Positions 1 through 8,600 of a stretch of DNA of 64,000 nt are shown piece by piece. Numbering within the stretch: the stretch's first letter is position 1; each line of letters starts with the position of its first letter. The stretch covers positions 40,674-104,673 of the forward strand of contig NZ_LRRR01000015.1 of assembly GCF_001691415.1 (NCBI RefSeq), read 5' to 3'. The stretch is from Pararhodobacter sp. CCB-MM2 (GTDB taxonomy: Bacteria > Pseudomonadota > Alphaproteobacteria > Rhodobacterales > Rhodobacteraceae). Made by a program: the position numbers and the translations under genes. The notes under the pieces are model-generated. The model searched no databases. It was not told where the DNA came from and worked only from the letters and a program-made list of their open reading frames with translations.

Positions 1-138
1 GCAGAGATGCTGCGCTGGAACGAGCGTATGGTCGCCGGCATCGGCAAGCGGCAGGGCAAGTTCGTGACGGTCCTCGATGTCGACGGCCTGTTCGACGGCG
101 AGCTGGCCGAGCTTAGCACCGCGGCGATGGTGGATTGA
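1..138 (+). CDS. cheW: CheW chemotaxis coupling protein, C-terminal end (partial)
   Basis: Frame 1 is open from the window edge to a TGA at 136-138 and encodes 45 residues. The stretch KFVTVLDVDGLF is the characteristic last beta strand of CheW, the SH3-like adaptor that links chemoreceptors to the CheA kinase. The 5' part lies outside the window. The next gene, cheR, begins with an ATG one base after this stop, so the genes are almost certainly co-transcribed. Only the tail is visible, so the call rests on this motif plus the cheR and cheB neighbours. Confidence 0.8.
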   Translation, partial: AEMLRWNERMVAGIGKRQGKFVTVLDVDGLFDGELAELSTAAMVD

Positions 139-139
139 G

Positions 140-994
140 ATGCAGGCCGCCGTCAGCCCCCCCCGCCGCGGCCGGTTGGATCAGTTCCGGGATCTTGTGC
201 ATCAGGAAACCGGGATCCGGCTGCCACCGTCGAAGGACGTGATGATTGCCTCGCGCCTGCGCAAGCGCCTCATCGCGCTGGAGATGCCCTCGATCGACCA
301 TTACCTGTCGCATCTCTTCGATGACGATGGCCTCTACAACGAACTGCCCGAGATTATCGACCTTCTCACCACCAACAAGACCGACTTCTTCCGCGAGCAG
401 GCCCACTACCGCCTGCTGAAGGAGCGGATCATCCCCGAGGCACTGGCCCGCACCCGCGCCGGTCAGGCGACGAAGTTCCGCTTCTGGTCCGCGGCCGCCT
501 CAACGGGAGCCGAGGCCTGGTCGGCGGCGATGGTGCTGGCGCAGGCGGCGTCGGTGGACAAGCGGCTGGACTGGCGCATCCTCGGCACGGACATCTCGAC
601 CCGGGTGCTGGATATTGCCCGCACCGCGATCTACCCGGTGTCGGAATTCCACCCGATCCCGCCCGAGCTGCGCAGCACCTATATCATGACCGGCAAGGGC
701 GAGGACGGGTTGCGCGGCCGCATCGTGCCCGAGCTTCGTGCCCGCGTCCGATTCGCCGAGATGAACCTTATCGAAACCCCTTATCGGATAGACCATGGGC
801 TGGACGTGGCGTTCCTGCGCAACGTGCTGATCTATTTCGAACCGGCGCTGCAGAACCGCGTGGTGCGGGCTGTGGCCGCCCATCTGCGGCCCGGCGGCTA
901 CCTCGTCGTGGGTCACGCCGAATCGATGATCGTGCGCGTTCCGGGCCTGCATGCCGTCGCGCCCGGAGTATATCGTAATGAGGAGCGTCGCTGA
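140..994 (+). CDS. cheR: CheR chemoreceptor glutamate O-methyltransferase
   Basis: A 284-aa SAM-dependent methyltransferase that methylates glutamates on chemoreceptors during adaptation. An N-terminal helical CheR domain is followed by the methyltransferase domain with FRFWSAAASTGAE (motif I; the family usually has FWSAGCSTGEE, so Cys is replaced by Ala) and FLRNVLIYF, the classic CheR motif. I chose the ATG at 140, directly after the cheW stop at 138, rather than an upstream in-frame ATG at 77 that lies inside cheW. Its stop overlaps the start of cheB (TGATG). Length is normal for the family. Confidence 0.95.
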   Translation: MQAAVSPPRRGRLDQFRDLVHQETGIRLPPSKDVMIASRLRKRLIALEMPSIDHYLSHLFDDDGLYNELPEIIDLLTTNKTDFFREQAHYRLLKERIIPEALARTRAGQATKFRFWSAAASTGAEAWSAAMVLAQAASVDKRLDWRILGTDISTRVLDIARTAIYPVSEFHPIPPELRSTYIMTGKGEDGLRGRIVPELRARVRFAEMNLIETPYRIDHGLDVAFLRNVLIYFEPALQNRVVRAVAAHLRPGGYLVVGHAESMIVRVPGLHAVAPGVYRNEERR

Positions 995-2115
995 TGGGGA
1001 AGATCGAGGTTCTGATCGTCGACGACAGCCCCGCCGCCCGGCGCCTGCTGACCGACCTTTTGTCCGAGGATCCCGGCATCGCCGTGATCGGCACCGCCAA
1101 TGACCCGTTCGAAGCCGCCGCCAAGATGCGCGAGGGGCTGCCCGATGTGCTGATGCTGGACCTCGAACTGCCGCGCATGGACGGGCTGACCTTCCTCGGC
1201 AAGATCATGCAGCAGCACCCGCTGCCGGTGGTGATCTGCTCCAGCCATACCGAGGCCGGCTCGCGCAATGCGCTCAAGGCGCTGGAGATGGGCGCAAGCG
1301 AGGTGATCGCAAAGCCGCGCCTGACCTCACCCGCCGCAAGGGCCGAGGCACAGATCCGCCTCAGCGATGCCGTGCGCGCCGCCGCGCATGTCGGGCGTCG
1401 CAAGGGCCTAGGGGCGCAGGCGACGACGCGCACCCCGCCGAAACCCGCACCCGCCCCGTTGCAGCCCGGCCCGAAACTGACCGCCGACGCGATCCTGCCG
1501 CCGCCGCGCGCGGGCGGTGTTGTGCCGGCTGGCCTGCCGCCGCTGATCGCCATCGGCGCCTCCACCGGCGGGACCGAGGCTTTGGCGACCCTCCTGCCGC
1601 AACTGCCGGCGACGACCCCGCCCTTGGTCATCACCCAGCATATGCCCGAGAAATTCACCACGACCTTCGCGCGTCGGCTGGACGGCCTGTCGCCGATGAC
1701 CGTGCGCGAGGCCCGGCATGGCGACCGGACCGAACCCGGCCTTGCCCTGATCGCCCCCGGCGACCGGCACATGCTGGTGCGCCGTCAGGGCCGTGGCTAC
1801 CGGATCGAACTGATCGACGGCCCCTATGTCGCGCGGCACCGGCCCTCGGTCGATGTGCTGTTCCGCTCGGTCGCCATCGCCGCCGGAAGTGCGGCCATGG
1901 GGGTCATCATGACCGGCATGGGCGACGACGGCGCGCGGGGAATGCTGGAAATGCGCGCTGCGGGAGGCGATACTGTCGCCCAGGACGAGGCCAGTTGCAT
2001 CGTCTGGGGCATGCCAGGTGAAGCCGTTCGTCTGGGCGCCGCCATCCGTCAGGCTCCGTTGGACCGTCTGGCGCAGGAAATCACACGTTTCGCCGTCAAG
2101 GCGGGGGTTGCATGA
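994..2115 (+). CDS. cheB: CheB protein-glutamate methylesterase/deamidase response regulator
   Basis: A 373-aa two-domain protein that removes methyl groups from chemoreceptors when phosphorylated by CheA. The N-terminal receiver has the acidic pair in IVDDSP, phospho-acceptor Asp56 (LMLDLELP) and Lys108. A Pro/Ala-rich linker leads to the methylesterase domain with its triad: Ser190 in GASTGG, His216 in TQHMP and an Asp in TGMGDDG (about 311). Start and stop overlap neighbours by 1 bp (TGATG with cheR) and 4 bp (ATGA with the next gene), indicating translational coupling within the che operon. Confidence 0.96.
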   Translation: MGKIEVLIVDDSPAARRLLTDLLSEDPGIAVIGTANDPFEAAAKMREGLPDVLMLDLELPRMDGLTFLGKIMQQHPLPVVICSSHTEAGSRNALKALEMGASEVIAKPRLTSPAARAEAQIRLSDAVRAAAHVGRRKGLGAQATTRTPPKPAPAPLQPGPKLTADAILPPPRAGGVVPAGLPPLIAIGASTGGTEALATLLPQLPATTPPLVITQHMPEKFTTTFARRLDGLSPMTVREARHGDRTEPGLALIAPGDRHMLVRRQGRGYRIELIDGPYVARHRPSVDVLFRSVAIAAGSAAMGVIMTGMGDDGARGMLEMRAAGGDTVAQDEASCIVWGMPGEAVRLGAAIRQAPLDRLAQEITRFAVKAGVA

Positions 2116-3803
2116 CCAAGACTTCGACCGCGACGAGGCTCATGGCCGAGTCGGTGGACCTCAACAGCTCCATCGAGCGCCTGTGCGAAGGCGCCGCCGT
2201 CCAGCTGTTCGAGCAGCTGGACGCGATGGAGGCCATGACGGACCTCCTGCACCGCGCCAGCGACATCGCCAGCGGCGAAGGGCAGGAGAATTTCCGCCAG
2301 TCGATCGAGGATGTCGGCAGCCATCTGGACACGGTGGCCCAGACCTATGGCGAGCTGGGCGAGATCTCGGGGCAGTTGAAGAAGAACGTGACCGACATCA
2401 GCGGTCGGCTGGACAGCATGAAGCGCGAGATCCGGCTGGCCTCGATGGTGGCGACGAATGCGCAGGTTCTCAGCCGCAGCCTGTCGGAGCGGAACGAAGC
2501 GCTGGAGCATTTCGCGCAGGACGTGAAGGACCTGCTGCAAGGCGCGGCCGAGACCACGGCGCGTCTGGCCGCCGAGATGGGCGAGGCCGATGTCGACCTG
2601 CGCCCCGTCACCGCCGCCATCAAGGAGCTGACCAAGGCCGTCAGCGGGCTTGAACAGCAGCGCCGCGCCCTGCCCGAGCAGCTGCGGATGCTCGCCGGCC
2701 TTCGCGGCCTGCACCGCACCGTCGGCCACGCGACCGAGGCCCATGCCCGGATCGTCGATGCCCTGCGCCATGCCGTCACCGATCTGCAAGGCGGGGACGC
2801 GGCCCGGCAACGGCTGGAACATGTGGTCACCATGCTCAAGCGGCTGGACCCGGCGCCCGGCGGCGAGGTTCGCCCGGTGATCGAGGCGCTGGCCGCCGCG
2901 CAGCTGGCCGATACCGCCCGCACCTTCGGCGCCGAACTGACGGCCGCGCTGGCGCAACTCCGCATCATCCGCGATTCCCGCCGTGCCGCCGGGGCCGCCG
3001 TGCGCGACCTCGCGAGCATGGGCGTCACCCGGACCTTCGACTCGGTTGGTCGCCTGCTCGGGCAGCTCAACGCGGGTCTGTCGCAGCTGGCCAGCATCAC
3101 CGCCGAGATTGCGCCCGAGATCGCGCGCCTGTCGCAGGGTTATGCCCGCGGCGCCGCCTCGGTCGAGGCCATCGCCGGGCTGGAGGCCGAGATGCACGGG
3201 CTGGGCATCAATGCGATCCTCGTCGCCCGCAAGATCGGCACCCATGGCCAAGCCATGACCGAGGTCGCGCGGCAATTGCGCGAATGCACCGGGCGGATCG
3301 GCAAGGAGAGCCAGTTCATCATCGAACTCGCCCGCGCGCAGGAGGCCGGCGCGACCCGCTTTGCCGCCGGGTCCGGCACGGATGGCCATGAGGAACGCAC
3401 CCGCCTGCAGCAGCTGGAAAGTGAGACCAAGGCGCTGGCCCGCACCTTCGCCGAGGCCGAGAGCCTTCTGGGCGACACGGAATCCGGCCCCCTGCCCCAG
3501 ATCACCCGCGGCCTGTCCGAACTGGCGCGCCGCAACACCGGCGTGGCCATGGTCCTTCCGGATTCCGACGCACAACGCTGGCCGGCCTCGCTGTCGCCCA
3601 GCCAGCGCATGGCGGTCGATGCCGCTCGCACGCTTTACACCATGCAGGCCGAGCGCCGGATCCACGACATCCTGTTCCCGCCCCAACCCGACAGCCGAAG
3701 CGCGCCGGCCCCGCTGAAGCTGGTCGCCAACGACCACCCGCGCAGCGCCCCCTCTGTCCCGGCGTTCGGCGAGGGTGATTCCGATGACGACGTGTTCTTC
3801 TGA
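2112..3803 (+). CDS. Soluble chemoreceptor-like helical protein of the che operon
   Basis: 563 aa, almost entirely predicted alpha-helical coiled coil, with no signal peptide or membrane segment. Two stretches resemble the conserved tip of methyl-accepting chemotaxis proteins: residues about 106-125 (REIRLASMVATNAQVLSRSL) and about 360-396 (HGLGINAILVARKIGTHGQAM, cf. the MCP LNAAIEAARAGEHG signature). Both are diverged and I cannot identify standard methylation sites. The last roughly 140 residues are Pro/Ser-rich and end in an acidic tail. The 4-bp ATGA overlap with cheB puts it in the chemotaxis operon. It may be a cytoplasmic receptor or a structural partner of the array; no closer function can be assigned. 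Confidence 0.65.
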   Translation: MTKTSTATRLMAESVDLNSSIERLCEGAAVQLFEQLDAMEAMTDLLHRASDIASGEGQENFRQSIEDVGSHLDTVAQTYGELGEISGQLKKNVTDISGRLDSMKREIRLASMVATNAQVLSRSLSERNEALEHFAQDVKDLLQGAAETTARLAAEMGEADVDLRPVTAAIKELTKAVSGLEQQRRALPEQLRMLAGLRGLHRTVGHATEAHARIVDALRHAVTDLQGGDAARQRLEHVVTMLKRLDPAPGGEVRPVIEALAAAQLADTARTFGAELTAALAQLRIIRDSRRAAGAAVRDLASMGVTRTFDSVGRLLGQLNAGLSQLASITAEIAPEIARLSQGYARGAASVEAIAGLEAEMHGLGINAILVARKIGTHGQAMTEVARQLRECTGRIGKESQFIIELARAQEAGATRFAAGSGTDGHEERTRLQQLESETKALARTFAEAESLLGDTESGPLPQITRGLSELARRNTGVAMVLPDSDAQRWPASLSPSQRMAVDAARTLYTMQAERRIHDILFPPQPDSRSAPAPLKLVANDHPRSAPSVPAFGEGDSDDDVFF

Positions 3804-4133
3804 GAATCGGTGGGGAATCGCACGCGGACTCGAATCGAAAAATCCGGCAAGACGATTAGGACAATTTTCACAATTCTTCCCTAGCTAAGACAAGAAGAAG
3901 CGCCGATAGTCACAATGTGTCCGCGAATCGGGGGAAAGCCCCGAACTAAGGCGAGAACGTGGCAGCTTCGGGTCGGCGACAGGAAGTCGTGACCCACTTT
4001 TGCCAGACCCCCGACAAGATCATGGAACGCGACTCTCCTTACGGGTGAGTTCCGCTAAACCTTTGCCCTTTTGAAAGAATCGGCGTTTCCGATCATTAAT
4101 GAGTCATTGTCAAACTCTAGTCGGAGAGCTGAA
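3804..4133 (+). other. 330-bp gene-free leader between the che operon and the CtrA-like gene
   Basis: No plausible ORF is seen. The stretch carries at least three consecutive hairpins (about 3928-4053, listed separately) and then an AT-richer segment before the GGAGAG ribosome-binding site at 4123-4128. The composition is less GC-rich than the flanking genes. It most likely holds the promoter and a long 5' untranslated leader of the CtrA-like regulator, or a separate small RNA. Confidence 0.5.
3928..4053 (+). ncRNA. Candidate structured RNA / leader element (three hairpins)
   Basis: Three inverted repeats in a row. Hairpin 1 (3928-3944): TCGGGG and CCCCGA around a GAAAG loop. Hairpin 2 (3960-4005) has three nested paired segments: TGGCA/TGCCA outside, GGGTC/GACCC in the middle and CGAC/GTCG inside, with loop AGGAA. 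Hairpin 3 (about 4029-4051): ACTCTCC and GGG-t-GAGT around TTAC. No T-tract follows any of them, so they are not simple terminators. I cannot match this to a known Rfam family from memory; direction is assumed to be that of the downstream regulator. Confidence 0.4.
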
Positions 4134-4841
4134 ATGAACATCCTGGTCGTCGAAGACAACAGCCTGATGGCGCAGCTGATCCAGAGCGCCCTGACCCGTC
4201 AGAACTTCGCGGTCGAGGTGGTTACCGATGGAACGTCGGCCATTGACTCGCTGCAAAAGCAGCCCTTCGACATGGTTATTCTCGACCTGCGTCTGGGCGA
4301 CGAATACGGCGTCGACATCCTGCGCAAAGCCCGCGCCATGAACATCAACACCCCGGTCATCATCCTCTCGGGCGATCTGGACCCGATGACCAAGGTCGAG
4401 GCCTTCACCTCGGGCGCCGACGACTACGTCACCAAGCCGTTCAAGGTCGAAGAGCTGGTGGCCCGCATCCACGCCGTCGCCCGCCGCGCCCAGCGCGCCA
4501 ACAGCCAGGAAATCCAGCTGGGCCGTCTGGTTCTGCGCCTGCACGACCGTTGCGCCATGGTCGAGGACACCGTCCTGAACCTGACCCGCAAGGAATTCGA
4601 TCTGCTGGAAACGCTGGCCTCGCAGAAAGGTCGTACCCTGAACAAGGAAGCCATTCTGGAGCGCATCTACGGTGGCCGCGACGAGCCGCAGCCGAAGATC
4701 ATCGACGTGTTCGTCTGCAAGCTGCGCAAGAAGCTGGCCGATGCGCTGGGTGGTGACGGCGTGATCCGCACCGTCTGGGGTCAGGGCTACACCATCGAAG
4801 ATCCGGCGATGACCGCCCCGCGCGTCAAGCGCGCCGTCTAA
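4134..4841 (+). CDS. CtrA-like OmpR/PhoB-family response regulator
   Basis: 235 aa. The receiver domain (1-118) has the acidic pocket VVEDN, phospho-acceptor Asp51 (MVILDLRL) and Lys101 (DDYVTKPF). The winged-helix effector (about 128-225) contains IYGGRDEPQPKIIDVFVCKLRKKL, almost the signature of CtrA, the alphaproteobacterial cell-cycle/flagellar regulator. The N-terminal half differs clearly from canonical Rhodobacterales CtrA, so this looks like a CtrA paralog rather than CtrA itself. The ATG at 4134, preceded by GGAGAG, is preferred over an in-frame ATG at 4071. It follows the che operon and converges on the NarL-type gene with 13 bp between them. Confidence 0.85.
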   Translation: MNILVVEDNSLMAQLIQSALTRQNFAVEVVTDGTSAIDSLQKQPFDMVILDLRLGDEYGVDILRKARAMNINTPVIILSGDLDPMTKVEAFTSGADDYVTKPFKVEELVARIHAVARRAQRANSQEIQLGRLVLRLHDRCAMVEDTVLNLTRKEFDLLETLASQKGRTLNKEAILERIYGGRDEPQPKIIDVFVCKLRKKLADALGGDGVIRTVWGQGYTIEDPAMTAPRVKRAV

Positions 4842-4854
4842 GCGCCGTACCCTG

Positions 4855-5505
4855 TCAGGTCAGCCCTTGATCTCGAGCGATCAGGGCGGCCTGGGTGCGG
4901 TTCGCCACGCCGAGATGTCGATAGATCGTCTTGACGTGCAGCTTCACCGTCGCCTCGGACAGCGACAGCTCCAGCGCAATCTGCTTGTTCGACTTCCCGT
5001 CGCACAGACCGCGCAACACCTCCCGCTCGCGCTTGGACAGCGCTTGCAGCCGCCCGTCGGGTACCGTTTCGGTCTCACGCAGCAGGTCCGCCGGCAGATA
5101 GGTCTCGCCCATCAGCATGAAGGCGACCGCATTGCGCACCGATTTGGCCGGAAGCGTCTTTGGAATGAAGCCCGAGGCCCCGGCCTCCAGCGCGGCTTCG
5201 ACCACGCTGCGGGTCACATCGCCCGACATCAGCGCCACGCGCTTGCCGCGGCCGTTCTGAATCGCATCGCGCAACCCGTCGAGGCCGTTCATCCCCGGCA
5301 TCCGGTAATCCAGCACGATCAGATCCGCCGGCCCGCTGGCATTGGTTTCCGCCACGACATCGTCGTAGCTGCCGACCCCTTCGACATCCAGATCAGGCTG
5401 ACCGTTGAGGAACATCACCAACGTGTCGCGCAAGAGGTCGTGATCATCCGCTATCAAGACACGCACAGTGTTCGCCGCCTTCGTATCCAACCCAATTGGA
5501 ATCAA
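4855..5505 (-). CDS. NarL/FixJ (LuxR-type) response regulator
   Basis: A 216-aa two-domain transcription factor. Receiver: IADDH acidic pocket, phospho-acceptor Asp66 (DLIVLDYRMPG) and Lys116 (GFIPKT). The C-terminal LuxR HTH (about 155-210) has LSKREREVLRGLCDGKSNKQIA and SEATVKLHVKTIYRHL. The open frame starts with TTG at 5505; a GTG at 5466, giving MRVLIADDHD, is an equally plausible start and fits typical family N-termini better. The adjacent upstream gene on the same strand is a large soluble histidine kinase, its probable partner. Confidence 0.88.
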   Translation of the reverse strand: MIPIGLDTKAANTVRVLIADDHDLLRDTLVMFLNGQPDLDVEGVGSYDDVVAETNASGPADLIVLDYRMPGMNGLDGLRDAIQNGRGKRVALMSGDVTRSVVEAALEAGASGFIPKTLPAKSVRNAVAFMLMGETYLPADLLRETETVPDGRLQALSKREREVLRGLCDGKSNKQIALELSLSEATVKLHVKTIYRHLGVANRTQAALIARDQGLT

Positions 5506-5615
5506 CCTAGAGCGGTATTTCTGAATTGTGAATGCCTAACTCTCAAGTTCTTCGAATCACGGTGTTTACACAGAGTCTTCCTTGCCACAGGGGCAGCCGT
5601 GATCGCGGACGCGGA

Positions 5616-8600
5616 TCAGCTGTCCAGAAGCGGCAGGAAAATGTCGAACCGCGTGCCTTTTCCGGGGCTGGACTCCAGGCACAGCGCGCCGTGATGGTCC
5701 CGAACGGCCTCGGCAACGATGGGAACGCCCAGCCCGGTGCCCTTGTCGCCCTTGGTCGAATAATAGGCGGCAAAGACATTGGCGCGGGTCTCGGGCGACA
5801 TGCCGGGGCCGTCATCGATCACCGAAACCCGGGCATATCGGCGCCCTGGCTCCAGCGCGCCGATATCGAACTTCCGCTTGGCATCTTCGGGCGTTGGCTC
5901 GGCGAGGATCAGCTGGATCCGCCCCGGCCCCTCCTTGGGGGGCGCGTCGATGAGCGCGTCCCGCGAGTTGATGCAAAGGTTCATCGCCATCTGCATCAGG
6001 GCCACGGCATCGCCCATGACCGGCACCTCGGCTTCGGGCAGTGACGTGACCAGCCGCAGCGGCGGCCGCAAACCCGCCTGCACCAGCGAGGCCGCATCCG
6101 AGAGCGGCAACCGAAGGTCCAGCGCGGCGCTGCTGCCTTGCTTGCGGCCCAGCGACATCAACCGCCGGACCAAGCCCGCCGCCTGCTCGACCGCGGTGCC
6201 GATGGTCTCTGCCAAGCCGCGGGTATCGGGCGAGTTGCTCTCCTCGATCAACCCCGCCGCGGCCGAGATCGCAGCCAGCAAGTTGTTGAAATCATGGGTG
6301 AGGCTCATGGCCATCAGGCTCATGTCCTCGCGCCGGCGGGCGAGCGCGAGCTCCTCGCGCATGCGTTCCCGCTCGGCCTGTGCTTTCAGCCGCTCGGAGA
6401 TATCGCGCAGCATGTAGAGGGTGCCGCTGTCACTGTTACGGCTGGCGGTCAGCTCGATCTCGCTGCGCGATCCGTCGCGCAGCTGGATCTGTACCTGCCC
6501 GCGCCAATAGCCCGAAGTGTTCAGCGCCGCCTCGGCCGTACCGTAGAGTTCCGGCGGGGCCATGCCGGTGAAGACGTCCTGCCAGGCGAGGCCCAGCAGG
6601 TCCTCGACCCGGTTGAAGGTCATCAGCGACAGCGCCGCTTCATTGACATAGACAACCGTCCCCTGCTGCGCGACCAGCACCATCGCATCGCGCGACGCAT
6701 CCAGCGCCCGGCCACGGTCGGCCAGCGCCCGACGTTCGGCATCACGCAGGTCGGTGATGTCGGACAGCAGCAGAATGCGCCCCCCGTCCGAGGTCGGCGC
6801 CTGAACATGCCGGAACCAGCGCCCGCCCAGCTCGGACATGCGCGAGACACGGCGCTTATGGACGAAATCGTCGATCTGACGTTCGACCCAAGCGTCCTTG
6901 TCGACGGTATTGCCGGCGAACTCGCCCCCGCGAACGCCCCGTTCCAGCAGAGTGCGCAACGCGAGGCCCGGCACCAGACGGCCGGCCATTTCCGGGAACA
7001 GCGCTTTGAACGGCCCGTTGCACAGCACCAGTTTCTGATCGGCGTCGAACAGCAGGAAAGCGTCCTGCATCATGTCGACGGCGTTCTTCAGACGCAGGCG
7101 AGACGCCGCTTCAGCCGCGAGAGCCTTTTCCAGCCGGCCGGTCTGTTCGCGGCGTTGGGTGATGTTGCTTTGCACGGACATGTAGCCCGTGACCGCCCCG
7201 CCTTCGTCGAAGATCGGCTGGACATTGAGATCGACCCAATAGGGCGTACCGGCCTTGGTGACGTTGAGGATCTCGCAGCGTACCGGTTCGCCGGCCTGCA
7301 GATGACGCCGCATCAGCGCGACGGTCTCGGGATCGGTCTCAGGGCCATGCAACAAGTCCCCGGGCCGACGGCCTTTCACATCGGCCAGCGTGTAGCCCGT
7401 TTGCGCCTCGAACGCGGGGTTCACCCATTCGACCCGACGCTCGGCATCGGCGATGACCACCATGTTCGTCGTGCTCTGGACGATCTTGCTCAGCCGCTCG
7501 ATTTCCAGCCGATTCATCTGCCGTTCGGTGACGTCACGCATCAGCAACACATGGCCAGGCGCCGTGCCGGCGGTGTCGGCCTCGCGCGGGGCGGCCGAGA
7601 ACGAATACCAGCGGCGGCGCCCCTTCGACATCATCGGGAAGCGGTCGCCCATCTGCCCCGCGACCCCGGAATCGGCGGCCCGCAGCAGCTCGGTCAAGGG
7701 GCCGGCCTGATCCGGGAAGGCCTCGGCCACGGTTTGACCGATCAGCCGGTCGGCGGGGACCGGCAAGTCAACCCGCGGGCCCGCATGCAGCGCGGTGATC
7801 CGCAGATCGGCATCGAGTTCCATCACCGTGTCCGGCAAGGCGTTCAAGGTTGCCGCCAAGCGCTTTTGCTCACGCTCCTGCTCGGCACGGGCGACATGGA
7901 CCTCCTCCCGCAGCGGGAGGCGGGTCAGCAGCGTCGCGATGACCGCCGCCAAGGTGCGGGCAAGCTCGATCTCGGCCGGGAGATAGCGGCGCGTATGGGT
8001 GCAGGTCTCGATCCCGAGGAAGCCCATGTTATCAACCCCTTGGCGCAGGGTCAGGGCCAGATGCGAGCGCGCGCCATGATCTTCCAGCAGGAAGCGCAGG
8101 GGATCGTCAGCGGTCAGGGCCTGCGTGTCGGGCACATGGACTTGCCCGTGCCGCAGCAGCTCCAGCCAAGCGCCGGGCGCGCGGCCGCGGGGCAGGTCTT
8201 GCCGCTGTGCGATCAGCGGCTTGATACCCGGTGCGACCCATTCATGCGTGGCCGACAGCCGCTCGGACCGCAACTCCACGATCACTTCGATTCGGTCGGC
8301 ACCGAGGAATTGCCCCAATTGCACCAAGGCATCTTCGATTGTCGCGCTGGTTGCCTCTTCGGGCGCGACCAGCATCTTCTCCACCAAAGCGGCGCCCATG
8401 GCCTGCGCGGCAACAGCGCGCTCACGGTCACCGGGCGCAGGGTCCAGCCGCAGATCCAGAAGGCGCAGCAGGCCCACGACTTCGTCGAGCCGTCGTTCCT
8501 CCGCCTCGGACAACAGGCGCGAAGCGGGCAGGCCCAGCACCAGAAGCAGCGGATCGGCCGCGCGCGAGTTGCGCCGCAGGACGCGCGTGACCAGCGTCTC

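Noticed and set aside
3960..4005. 4.5S SRP RNA or rho-independent terminator
   Set aside because: The loop is AGGAA without the conserved SRP asymmetric loop, and no T-tract follows.
7150..7497. Photoactive LOV domain
   Set aside because: The adduct-forming cysteine motif is absent (GRRPGDLL).
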